A stretch of 51,546 nt of DNA from Saprospiraceae bacterium (lineage in GTDB: Bacteria; Bacteroidota; Bacteroidia; Chitinophagales; Saprospiraceae): positions 465,001 through 516,546 of the forward strand of contig JADJLN010000019.1 in NCBI GenBank assembly GCA_016710115.1, read 5' to 3'. Both the position numbers and the translations under genes were made by a program. A model generated the notes under the pieces. The model did not search any database. It was not told the DNA's origin and was given only the letters and a program-made list of their open reading frames with translations. Each line of letters begins with the position of its first letter. Within the stretch, counting starts at the first letter, position 1. This document shows positions 28,287 through 39,962 of the stretch, piece by piece.

Positions 28287-31200
28287 ATGAAAATATCTAT
28301 CTGCGCAACACTTGTATTTTTATGCACATGTGCTATGTCACAAGAGAATACTCGGCCTTCCTTCCAAATGCCGAATGCAACTGGAATGCAAATAAATACC
28401 TATACGGGTAATGTATTTTACTCCCGAAGCGATTTGTATTTGCCAGGACGAGGTATTGACGTAGACTTGGAATTTTATTACAACAGTCAGGAGAGTAACA
28501 AGCCTTCTTTATTCGGAAAAGGATGGTCTTATCAATATAATATCCAAATGCTTCCAATGGCCGAACCAACAGGAAGCAAAATAATTAAATGGGGTAATGG
28601 CAGAGAAGAAAAATACATTAAAACCCCCAATGGTTTTGTAGCCCCTGCAGGCAACTACAATGTTCTTACGGAGATGCAAACCGGATATGTTTTGCAAACC
28701 AAAGAAAGAATGAAATATTTCTTTGAAGGTAGCGAGCGAAACACAAAAATTAAAGATCAAAATGGAAATGCATTAACCTTTCAATATCCTTCAGCTAATC
28801 AATGGATTATTAATGATGCTAGCGGTCGGGATATAGTTCTGATTTTTCAGAATGGTCTTCTCAGCCAGGTTGTGGAAGGAAATGAAAATCCAATTCGGAC
28901 CTGGACGTATAGCTACAACAATGATAAACAACTTATATCCTCCACAGATCCTGTAGGATCAACTATTGCCTATTCTTATGGTCGGTATGGATGGATGGTC
29001 CAAATGACAGATCAAAATAACAATACCACCCGATTAGCCTATAATCCGGATAGTTATGTACGATCAATTGTTACATGTGAAACAAAACACGAATTCATTT
29101 ATAACCGGGTTGGTAAATCAGGAGAAACACTAATAAAAGAACAGGTTGGTGATCAAATTCAAGTTACAACCTACACATTTGACAATTCTGGTAGAAATAC
29201 AAACCGAACTGGGAATTGTTGCGGTAATGATGCCAGCTACATCTTTGATTCGAAGGATCGCATAGTCCAATTTACGGATGCGAATGGACTGCAACATTCC
29301 TATGAATACGACTCTCTGGGAAATCAAACGAAGATTATAGATCCAATGGGATGTGTGATTGAAATGACCTATGATTTAAATTTCAATCAAACAACTTTTA
29401 AAGACAAGAACGGTAACACCACCAACTTTACCTACGACAACAAAGGAAACCTCTCAGGGGTCGCACGACCGCTAAACATGACAGAAAGCTACACCTACGA
29501 CGCCTTCGGTAACCAGATTAGCCATACTGACGCCCGAGGCAATACCACAACTTACGAATACAACACGAATGGCTACCTCATACAAATCAACCACCCTGTA
29601 GGAGGTTTGAGCACCCAGTTCAGTTACGACAATCGGGGAAACAAACTCACCCAAACGGACGGTAACGGTCACGTAACCCGATTCAAATATGATGTTCTTA
29701 ACCGGTTTACCGAATTAGAAGACCCGCTCGGCAACAAGACATTGTACCAATACGATGCCCGTGGCAACAAAACTATGGAAACCAACGCCCTGGGAAATGC
29801 TATTGAATATATATATGACGGGCTCGACCGCCTTATCGAAGTAAAAGCTCCACTTAATGTCGTTACCAAATACGCCTACGACAGCCGGGGCAACCTCTTG
29901 CAACAAATCGACCCTCGCGGCAGCGTGACGAACTATACCTACGATAGCCGAAACTTCCTAGTCTCGCAAAAAGATCCGCTCGGTTTCGAAACGACTTACA
30001 CATACGACGGCATTGGCAACCAGACCTCCGTGACCGACCCGAACAACAACACGACCCAATACACCTACGATAACCTCAACCGCCTCACCAAAACCACGGA
30101 CGCCCTCGGTTTCGAGACGAACTACGAATACGACTGTAACGGCAACCCGAAAAAAGTTATAGATGCCAACGGCAATGCGACGAGCTACACCTACGACGCC
30201 TTGAACCGCCAGACTTCCATAATCGATGCACTCGGCTTCACCACGTACTTTGAGTTTGATAAAAACAACAACCTTATAAAAATCACGGATGCTAAAGGCA
30301 ATCCGACCAGCTATGATTACGACGCCCTTAACCGCAAAACAAAAGAGACCTTCGCCGACAACACAACCAAGATGTTCACCTATGACGGCGTAGGAAACGT
30401 TAGCAGCCGAAAGGACAACGCAGGGAACGTGACCTTCTACACCTATGATCCTGCCAATCGCCTCACTTTACGAAATTACCCGGACACCAACGACGACCAT
30501 TTCAGCTATGATGCACTCGGCAGGATGATCGAAGCCACCAACCAAAACGCTACAGTTAACTTTACGTATGACGCTCTTAATCGCATACTTAGCGAGACGC
30601 TGAACGGCAAGGTCACCGGCTACGCTTATAACTCCACCACTGGCAAGCGCACCTTGATTTACCCCAGCGGCAGGGTAATCGAAGAATTCTACGATGTCCG
30701 CAATCAACTTGCCGGCATCAAGGAAAGCAACAATATCCTCGCCGCCTTCTCCTACGACCCGGCAAGGCGTATGACCACCCGTACCTACGGCAATGGCACA
30801 GTGACCGCCTACACCTACGACAACAACAACCGGGTGACCCGTATCTTAGCCAACCCCGGCGGTTTCCTTGACTTCCGCTACGACTACGACAAGGTGTGTA
30901 ACAAACTCTATGAGGAAAAAAAGCACCACTCAACACATTCGGAGGAATACGGCTATGATGCGAAGTACCAATTGACTTCTTTCAAGGTAGGGGCGTTGAC
31001 AGGAGAAGCTGTGCCTGCGCCGATTACTCAGACGACTTATAATTATGATGCCTTGGGGAATCGTGTGACGGTGGTAAAGGATGGGAATGCAGCTCATTAC
31101 ACCTCTAACAATTTAAACCAATATACAGTAATTTTAACCGAAGTTATGCAAAACTTATCATACGATTTAAATGGTAGTTTATTGACTGAAGGGAATAGCA

Positions 31201-32215
31201 TTTTCGAATACAACTTTGACAATCAATTAACGAAAAATATTTATAACACAAATGTTCAAACTTTTAAATATGATGCCTTAGGAAGGTTGGCTTTTTCATC
31301 TATTAATAATATTGAAAGTGTCTATTGCTATGACGAAGCCAGAGTAATAGAGTTGTATTTGGGAAACGCCAACGCTCAATCCTTTATTTATGGGTATGAA
31401 TTTGACGAAATAATCCTTTTAGCATTAGATGATTGTTGGTATTTGCACCAGAATCAAATTTCTTCCACAACTGCAATATCCAACTCAGAAATGACTATAC
31501 TAGATAGATTTGAATATGATGCATTTGGTTTGCCCATTTTTTATGATGATAATTTTCAGGAAACTATAGAAAAAAATATTACAAACTTATTCACGGGAAG
31601 GAATTATTTTAACTCCCAAATTTATTTCTTAAGGAACAGATTTTCTCTTCCAGTAATAGGGCGTTTTATCCAACGAGACAAAATTCGTATTAATGAGGCT
31701 ACAAATCTATACACATATGCAGACAATGACCCTATTAATAAGATTGACCCATTTGGCCTTCGTTCTAAGAAAAAATTAATTAAGCGAGTGTTTTTAGACA
31801 AGCTAAATGATTATATCCTTCCAGACCCAATTGAAAAGGTAGGCCAATTAGTAGAGAATTCATGTAAATATTCTGATGATTGCTACACCTGCTGTCAGTT
31901 GACTAAAACTTTGACAACAACTTCCACTTTTACTCTTAGCATAGTCGATAACTCAAAGTATTGCCCCCAGGCCCAGCAGGTCCTTGGATATGTACAGGAC
32001 TTATCGCATACGATCTGTGGGGATTTACAACTGACCTGATTGATTTAGATGAAGATTGCACTACTATGTGCAAAAAATGCCATATTACTGAACCTCAAAT
32101 ACCTTCCCCACCTAAATTTCCTGCAAACTTTCCACCAGTTGATTTTAATAATATTCCACCCATTAATATAAATGACCCTTGTTTAACTAGAAATTGTATA
32201 GGGCCTGCCAGATAG
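28287..32215 (+). CDS. RHS/YD-repeat protein with Cys-rich C-terminal tip (one frameshift)
   Basis: About 1,300 residues. Signal peptide MKISICATLVFLCTCAMSQ is followed by a DUF6531-like entry domain (INTYTGNVFYSRSDLYLPGRG) and about 30 YD repeats (YEYDSLGNQTKIIDPMG type) that build the RHS shell. The core-closing motif is GRFIQRDKIRINEATNLYTY then ADNDPINKIDPFGL. Past it is the variable tip. The first frame stops at 32039, but a missing C in the C-run near 31966 moves the reading to GPWICTGLIAYDLWGF and a Cys-rich end stopping at 32215. The tip resembles no toxin family I recognise. The repeat core at 29400-30900 is clearly G+C-richer than both flanks. A TTG start at 28269 is possible but not preferred. 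Confidence 0.83.
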
Positions 32216-32420
32216 AAATCAACCAATTCCTTTTTTCTTCATAATAATATATCTTATAAATTATTTTAATTCATGGAACCAAAAATTAGTATTGTCTATT
32301 TATTTCTTTAATTATGAACCATTACATCATCACATTTATAAGCCGAAATAGATTTAGTTTATTTACTACTGGAATTAGTCAAAAAACACTAAGGAATTAT
32401 AACGATTAAAGAAATCGAAA

Positions 32421-35400
32421 ATGAAAACCATTCCAAGAGTCTCAAGCATTTTCGTGTTCATCATTGGATCAATATGCCCTACTTTTTGCCAGGATCCATC
32501 ATGTAGTGACGATCCATGTGCTACATCAAATTGCGAACCACTCCCTCCTTGTATGGATTGCATCCCAGTTGATGGTACAACAGAGATTGTTGCTTCTATG
32601 GATCCTAATGAATTGATCTCCCCTACGGGAGTTGGTGATCGTGGATGGATACGAAAAGATTGGGTGTTGGACTTTTCGGTTCTTTTCGAAAATCTCCCCT
32701 CTGCAACAGCGCCTGCACAAGAAGTTGAGATCATAGTTACATTTGGAAATACGGAAGATCTTTCTACACTGAAACTAGGCTACTTTGGATTTGGATCTCA
32801 GTTTAATGCTCCTCCAGACTCTGGAATGATGATCAATAAATTGGTGCCAAGATCCATATTTATCGGGGTTGATACGCGTATATCTTCCTTATTGAATATA
32901 CCTACACGCTCACTATCCCGAAGTTTGTATCAGAAGACACCCTTACAGGACAATTGCCGGAAGACCCTTTACAAGGATTTTTACCCCCTAATGATCCTGA
33001 AACAGGAGAAGGTGAGGGATTTGTTGAATTCAATTTGACACCGAAAGAAAGTGCCCAGACTTATGACATCATAGATCTAAGCGCATTAATCTATTTTGAT
33101 GCGAATGATCCCATTGCTACAAGTATGGCAATGCTCACAATCGATGATGATGCACCCGTCAGTACAATTTCCCCAATCGTTACAGCACCGGATTCATTTC
33201 ATTTAGAGATTCATTGGTCAGGAACGGATATTGGTTCCGGAGTAAAAAATTATACCATTTTTGTCGCAACGGAAGGAGGCTCCTTTTTACCTTGGGTAGA
33301 ATTAGCTGATTCTCTATCAGGGCTGTTGCCAGCCACAATAGGTCACACCTACAAGTTATTGGCAATAGCCCGTGATAGTGTAGACAATAAAGAAAATAAA
33401 CTGGACCATGACTTAGAAATTACGTTTACGGCTGATTTAATTGTTGGTTCGCAATGCAGTGAGCTCGGTTTGAACATTGGTGATCCGTGCGATGATGGAA
33501 ATCTTTGCACAGTAAATGATACAGTAAATGTAGATTGTTTATGCATTGGAACATTTCAGGATAGTGATAACGATGGTGTCTGTGATGCAGAAGATATATG
33601 TCCTAATGGACCTGAACCAGGTACGCCATGTGATGATGAAAATCCTTGTACTATCAATGATACTATTACGATCAATTGTGAATGTATTGGAACTATTATT
33701 GATTCTGATAATGATGGTTACAGTGATGTATGTGACAGTTGTCCATTAGATCCTAATAAGCACGAACCTGGCATTTGTGGTTGTGGAGTGGAAGATATTC
33801 CTATAACCTGGTATGCAGACACAGATGGTGACGGAGCAGGTGACCCCAATAGTAGTCTGGCAGGTTATACATGTATTCAACCCGAAGGTTACGTGGCCAA
33901 TAGTGATGACCAGTGCCCGGAGGACCCCGGCAAAATTGAGCCCAGGATATGTGGCTGCGGCATATCGGATGTTGACACAGATGAAGATGGCACTCCAGAT
34001 TGTAACGATGGATGCCCAAATGATCCGGAAAAAACCGAACCTGGCATTTGTGGTTGTGGAGTGGAAGATATTCCTATGACCTGGTATGCTGACACCGACG
34101 GCGATGAGGCAGGTGACCCCAACAACAGCCAATCGGGTTTTACTTGTATCCAGCCCGAAGGTTATGTGGACAACAGCAATGATTTGTGTCCGGATGATGC
34201 AATTAAAACCGAACCCGGGATATGCGGATGCGGTGTTTCTGACATCGACACTGACGAAGACAGTATAGTTGACTGTAACGATGGTTGTCCTAATGATCCG
34301 AACAAAACGGAGCCTGGTGTCTGCGGTTGTGGTATTGCCGATGTTCCATCGATCTGGTATGCCGATACAGACGGTGATGGAGCTGGAGATCCCAACAACA
34401 GTTTATCGGGGTACTCCTGTCTCCAGTTTGAAGGTTATGTGGCGAACAGTGATGATCTGTGCCCGAATGACCCAAACAAAACTGAACCTGGGGTTTGCGG
34501 TTGCGATGTTTCCGACCTTGACACTGACGGAGACGGTACGCCTGACTGCATCGATGGTTGCCCGAGCGATCCATTTAAGACCGACCCTGGTCAATGCGGA
34601 TGCGGAAATTCTGATTTGGATAGTGATGAAGATGGCATTGCAGACTGCTTAGATAATTGCCCAACCATAAGCAACCTTAATCAGCTTGATAGTGATGGTG
34701 ACGGAGTAGGCGATGTTTGCGATAATTGCCCTTCCACTGCAAATGCTGATCAGGCTGATTTCGACAATGATGGGGTCGGTGATGTATGCGACAATTGTCC
34801 TAAAATAGCCAATGCGGATCAGGAAGATACTGATGAAGACGGTATCGGTGATGTCTGTGAACGAGAGAATTCACTTTGCAACTATGTTCTTTTGCCAAAG
34901 AAGAGATCAAAATCAAGAAATCAGAGGTTCATTCTGGAGGTGTAGGTGTTTATGACAATGATGGAAAGGTAGAAGTAAAGAGGATGGCTACATTGATAAT
35001 AATAATGAAAGTTTTGTAATCGCTGTGGACATTAAAGTCAATAATGATGGCAGTATCCGGCGCCAAAGACGTACGATTTTGCTAATGAAGGTTTGCTGGA
35101 TTCAATTCCATTCCAATATGCTAACCCGAGCAATACATCTCTGACCGTGCTACAAAACGGAACGATGACCATCAGTGGATCATCCTACGAAGACATTACT
35201 GTGAAGAAAAATGCCACCCTTATTTTTAACGATGTACCTGTAGTCGATATTCAGGAACTTAAACTTGAGGAAGGGGCGACAGTTGAATTCAACCAACCTA
35301 CCATCCTTCGTCTGGAGAAGAAACTGAATATCGATAAAAACAGCACCTTTAATAGTAACGATGAACACATCACTGTGTTTGTTGAAGACCATATCGATAT

Positions 35401-36797
35401 CGAAGAAGGATGTATGATAGTCGGTACGTTCTTCACTCTAAAACATATAGATGTAAAAGGCAAGTCCAACAGCCATACAACTATGAGTGGCTTGTTCATT
35501 GGTGATAAGATCGACTCCAAGGAATATGTCGACTGGTACCAGGGACCTTGTGATTCCAACCTGATCATTCCACCCAATCCGAACCAGGACAGCGATTCGG
35601 ATGGGATTGTGACACTCTTGATAATTGCTCTATCATTGCCAACCCTGACCAGGCCGATGCAGACGGAGATGGAGTAGGTGATGTATGTGACAACTGTCCG
35701 GAAGTTGCCAATGCGGATCAAGCAGATGTGAATGAAGATGGAATCGGAGATGCCTGCGAATCTGAGGAGTCACTTTGTGACTATGTTCTTTTTGCCAAGG
35801 AAGAGATCAAAATAAAAAAATCGGAGGTTCATTCAGGAGGTGTAGGAGTTTATGACGATGATGGAAAAGTGGTTATGGAAGAGGATGGTCATATTGATAA
35901 TGTCGCAGAAAGTTTTGTGATTGCTGAGGACATTGAAATAGACAATGATGGCAGCATCCTGGCACCCAAAACGTATGACTCGGCTCCCGAAAATCTTTTG
36001 GATGCACTTCTATTTCAATACGCAAATCCGGGTAATACTGACCTAACGGTATCTAATAATTCGACAGCAACTAGTTCTGCAACTTCCTTCGACAAGATCG
36101 AGGTGAAGAAGGATGCCACGCTTGTCTTTTCAGGACAAGTTGAAATTGACATTAAAGAGTTGAAGGTAGAAGAAGGTGGGAAACTCAAGTTCAATCAGAC
36201 AACAACCCTTCGGATTGAAAAAGAGTTGGAGTTGAAGAAGAACAGCACCTTCAATGCAGAAGGGGAGATCGTGATTGTCTTCCTGTAGAATAAGCTCAAA
36301 GTTTTGGATGGATCAGATGTAACTGGAACATTCTATTCCAAAAAGGAGATCGAAACAGCAGGGAAGTCCAATAATTATATTTCGATGACTGGACAGTTCA
36401 TAGCTGACAAGATCGAGTCCAAGGAATATACGAATTGGTACAGTGGAAACTGCGGTGTTGGCAGTCAAAATGGCAACTCCCAAGGGTTACAAGCTGAAGA
36501 CAGAGAGTCAGTAGACCATTCAAATCTGTTGTCAAATCAAGCATCGTTTGCAAAGCCTTTCACCTTCCTGCAAATCCGTCCAACGCATTCATCCGTATAA
36601 AGACGAACCAATTTGAAGGGCAATCGGCCACTATCCGAATTGCCAACGAGTGGGGAGAAACTGTATGGCAAACCCGTCAGGATGTACTTGAGGATGAACT
36701 TCAAATAGACGTGTATGAAATACCCGCTGGATTTTACTGGCTGGAGGTTCAATCCACTGGTCTGCGGCAGATTGAAAAATTAGTGATCATTCACTAG
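32421..36797 (+). CDS. T9SS-secreted adhesin with thrombospondin type 3 repeats (many frame breaks)
   Basis: A composite of about 1,450 residues; fragments 32421-33038, 32954-34945, 35093-35677, 35728-36288 and 36304-36600, with the last segment running to the TAG at 36795. Signal peptide MKTIPRVSSIFVFIIGSICP leads into a domain with MDPNELISPTGVGDRGWIRK, a fibronectin-like stretch, then about a dozen Asp-rich calcium-binding repeats (DTDGDGAGDPNNS, DLDTDGDGTPDC, and spacer KTEPGVCGCG). Two tandem copies of a beta-strand module follow. The end, NPSNAFIRIKTNQFEGQSA ... IPAGFYWLEVQSTG, is a T9SS type A sorting domain, so it should cross the outer membrane and be attached outside. Breaks include one near 32878, several at 34890-35090, one near 35607, an in-frame TAG at 36286 and one near 36565. 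Confidence 0.78.
34866..36480 (+). repeat. Tandem duplication of a ~0.9-kb adhesin module
   Basis: The segments near 34866-35640 and 35766-36480 are diverged direct copies within the adhesin. Each starts SLC(N/D)YVL, reads KSEVHSGGVGVYD and NDGSI, and ends near KSN(S/N)(H/Y) ... SKEY(V/T)(D/N)WY before the next unit. Linking thrombospondin repeats separate them. Confidence 0.75.
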
Positions 36798-36852
36798 AAA
36801 CCTATTAATATTCAGAGAAACCTTTCGTTTCTTATAGTTTTTCTTTCACCAG

Positions 36853-36895
36853 GAGGGGAGGATAGCTTAAACTTCTTCCCCTCTTGCAATTTTTA
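36853..36895 (+). terminator. Probable terminator after the adhesin
   Basis: GAGGGGA (36853-36859) pairs with TCCCCTC (36877-36883) around a 17-nt loop, followed by TTGCAATTTTT. It lies between convergent genes. The stem is short and the T-tract interrupted. Confidence 0.4.
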
Positions 36896-37023
36896 TATAT
36901 CCTACAAACCAAGCGCAGTTTGCCGATGTAACCCTTAAGCAGAATGATGGTGGCAAAAAACATTGACAATCAGAACTTTCACAAAACTCGAGGAAAGTAG
37001 CTCAATGAAAAGCGAGAAGTAGT

Positions 37024-38247
37024 TTAAAACTCTACCTCCTTCTCCATCACCTGATCTTTCCGCTTGACCTTGACCATGGCCTTCTGGCCCTTGCCGTAGT
37101 TCGCCAATGCACCCATGTAATCGTAGATATTCCCGACCGGTGTCTCACCGATCTGCAGGATAATGTCGCCATCTTCCATACCGGCGTTAAAGGCGGGCCG
37201 GTCGTCCAGGACACCATCGATGCGCATACCATCTCCTTGATAGGTATAATCCGGCATGACACCAAGGGTCACCTTGAAGCTGGCCGCCTTCCGTGAGTCC
37301 GTGTCTTTGGTCTTGGTGAAGGCCAGCTTGTCCTGGCCATTGAGTTCGTGGATCAGGGCCAGGATATGATCACCGACCTGCCGGATACCTTCGTGATTGA
37401 CCAGGTTGGCATCATCAGTTGGTTTGTGGTAATCCTTGTGCTGACCTGTGAAAAAGTGGATGCTCGGGATGTCCTTCCGGTAGAAAGAAGTGAGATCGGA
37501 CGGGCCAACTCCACTTTCCGTAGTGGTGATGGTATACCCTTCAGTCCTGATCTTCTCCAGGGACGTATTCCATGAAGGCGAAGTGCCTACACCATTGATA
37601 ACCAGCACACTGTCGAGGCGGCCAACCATATCCATGTTGATCATGTAGTTGGCTGTTGCCAGATCGATTGTCGGATTGTCTGCGTAGTGTTTGGAGCCGA
37701 AGAGGCCCAGTTCTTCTCCCGAAAAGGCGATGAAGAGATAGTTGTTTGTCTTGTCTTTCCCCCTGGCAAGTTGCCCGGCGATATAGAGTAGCCCAGCCAC
37801 CCCGGAGGCGTTGTCATCAGCCCCGTTGTGGATCTCATCCACATCTGTCGACAGGCTGCCACTGCCCGACCCTCCCAGGCCGAGATGATCATAGTGGGCC
37901 CCGATAATGACAGTGGCCGGAGCACCATTGTCGATATACCCTACGACATTGGTGCAGGTCTTTTCCTCACCCTCACCTTTCGCATCGTGTGGATTGGCGG
38001 GCGCTTTAAAGGAGAAAGTCTGGTAGAACCCTTCTGTTCCTTTCGGGGTAAGACCGATCTGTTCATATCGTTCTGCGATAAACTGGGCAGACAGTCGTTC
38101 GCCCTGGCTTCCGGTCATCCGTCCTTCCGTCAGGTCAGAGGAGAGGAAGGCAACATCTTTCTGGATGGTCCAGACAGTAGGCTGACTGAAACCTGTAATG
38201 ACCAATATACCCAGAAACAATGTGGTTGCAAAAAGACGGATCATCAT
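37024..38247 (-). CDS. M28-family zinc aminopeptidase with PDZ domain
   Basis: A 407-residue exported peptidase. Start 38247 gives MMIRLFATTLFLGILVITGF, a signal peptide ending before QPTVW. The M28 zinc ligands appear in order: GAHYDHLG, the bridging Asp in GADDNASG, GEELGLFG with the catalytic Glu, MDMVGR, and the late His in HKDYHKPTDD. A C-terminal PDZ domain (AFNAGMEDGDIILQIGETPV) probably binds substrate or partners. The family removes N-terminal residues from peptides in the periplasm. The frame is open to 38376, but the extra residues are not signal-like. It is divergent from the pyruvate kinase gene. Confidence 0.9.
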   Translation of the reverse strand: MMIRLFATTLFLGILVITGFSQPTVWTIQKDVAFLSSDLTEGRMTGSQGERLSAQFIAERYEQIGLTPKGTEGFYQTFSFKAPANPHDAKGEGEEKTCTNVVGYIDNGAPATVIIGAHYDHLGLGGSGSGSLSTDVDEIHNGADDNASGVAGLLYIAGQLARGKDKTNNYLFIAFSGEELGLFGSKHYADNPTIDLATANYMINMDMVGRLDSVLVINGVGTSPSWNTSLEKIRTEGYTITTTESGVGPSDLTSFYRKDIPSIHFFTGQHKDYHKPTDDANLVNHEGIRQVGDHILALIHELNGQDKLAFTKTKDTDSRKAASFKVTLGVMPDYTYQGDGMRIDGVLDDRPAFNAGMEDGDIILQIGETPVGNIYDYMGALANYGKGQKAMVKVKRKDQVMEKEVEF

Positions 38248-38400
38248 GGCGAATCTGTTAATCGGTTGTAGGTTCAACCGGTGTGAAGTGCAAAAGTAAC
38301 GTGCCCGGAGGAAACGAACGATGATGTGTGGATGTTGATTGCAAAGCCACTTTACATAAACTTTACACTTCATCAACCAGGTATCTCGGATATTGTGCGG

Positions 38401-39962
38401 ATGGACCAGCAGGACATTGATGATCTGATCAGTTTTCTAACTGATTCGCTTGCCCGGATGGAAGCAAGTGAGCGCCTTGGGGCAGCGTTTATCGACGAAG
38501 TATATCCTCATTATCAGGAAAGTGCGCAGAACCTCCTGCACTACCTCTCATTGCGTACACATGATCTGCGACCCCTGCAGGAACGTCTGGCATCCCTGGG
38601 AATCTCATCCATCAGTCATTCAGAGCGATACACCCGCACCAATGTCCGGAACGTCCTGACCTTGTTGCACCTGGTCAACGGAGCGACAATGGAGGAAGTC
38701 AAAGCCAAAGGTCTTGGCCTGCATTTGGGATTTCCAAGGTCCAAACAACGCCTTCAGGAACATACCGCAGCCCTCTTCGGACCGGAACGCCATGCCGGCC
38801 ATACCCGCATCATGGTTACCCTCCCTTCAGAAGCAGCGGAAGATGACACCCTCATCCAAACTCTGGTGGATATGGGCGTTGAGATCCTGCGGATCAATTG
38901 TGGCCATGACAATGCTGTGGTTTGGAAGAACATGATCGATCGGATTCAAGCCGCCAGAGAGCGTTGTGCCCACCATGTGCTGGTTTATATGGATCTGGCA
39001 GGTCCGAAGATCCGCACCGGAAAAGTCGTACCGCGATGGTCCAGCAAAGGGAAGCGCAAGGACGGATTTATCCCCCTCCAGGAAGGGGACCTGATCCATG
39101 TATGGAAACAGCTGGAATGGGGCGAACCGGCCATTTACAGCGATAAAGGGGACCTGGTCGCCCTGGCCAGGATCGGGTTGTCCTTGCCTGAGCTGTTTGA
39201 CCAGGTCAAACCAGGTGACCGCATCTGGTTTGATGACGGAAAAATCGGTGGTGTGATCGAAGAGATCAGTCCGGAATACTGGACTGTACGGATCACCATG
39301 ACAGCACCGGATGGTGCCAAACTGCGTTCGGAAAAGGGCATCAATCTTCCTGATTCCAACCTGGCCCTGCCCTCCCTGACGGCAGAGGATCGGCGCACCT
39401 TGCCCTTCATTGTGGAGCATGCCGATATGGTCGGCTATTCCTTTGTACAGCGTCAGGACGATGTGGAAGCCCTCCAACAGGCGCTTGAATCGTTGGGGCG
39501 ACCGGATCTGGGCATTATCCTGAAAATCGAAACCCGGCTGGCTTTTGACAATCTGCCCGGCTTGCTCCTGACTGCTATGCGGAGTCCCCGGGTAGGCGTG
39601 ATGATCGCCCGGGGTGATCTGGCAGTGGAGGTCGGTTGGAGTCGTATCGCGGAGGTACAGGAGGAGATCGGCTGGTTGTGTGAAGCAGCCCATATTCCGA
39701 ATATCTGGGCCACACAAGTACTGGAGAACCTGGCCAAGACCGGACTGGCTACCCGGGCGGAGATCACGGATGCTGTAGCGGCTGTACGGGCAGAATGTGC
39801 CATGCTCAACAAGGGCCCCTATATTGTCAAAGCCGTGAAAACGCTTCAGAAGATCGATGACCGCATGGATGCGCATCAATACAAGAAGAAGCCTTTCCTC
39901 CGCCCTTGCGTGTGGCGCAAGACTTTCTGGACGGGCTGCCGACCCAGGAGGGACACGGTTAA
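38401..39962 (+). CDS. Divergent pyruvate kinase-like protein (frameshift near the end)
   Basis: About 520 residues. The first ~130 are a helical extension absent from ordinary pyruvate kinase. The TIM barrel then begins (TRIMVTLPSEAAEDDTLIQT), with YMDLAGPKIRTG, a B domain (GDRIWFDDGKIGGVIEEI), VGYSFVQRQDDVE, the catalytic Lys375 in GIILKIETRLAFDN, and VGVMIARGDLAVEVGW. The usual MLSGETAKG segment is replaced by CAMLNKGPYIVKAV, and the regulatory C-terminal domain is missing. Near 39907 a lost base moves the frame to LRVAQDFLDGLPTQEGHG with a stop at 39962; the uncorrected frame runs to 40092. Activity is probable but not certain. Start 38401 is preferred over 38326. Confidence 0.82.

Noticed and set aside
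28287..32215. RHS as a type VI secretion effector
   Set aside because: There is no VgrG, PAAR, Hcp or adaptor gene; the protein has its own signal peptide and sits among exported surface proteins.
38291..38298. TACTTTTG on the minus strand upstream of the M28 peptidase
   Set aside because: It matches the -7 consensus, but no TTG lies at the expected distance; too weak to list.
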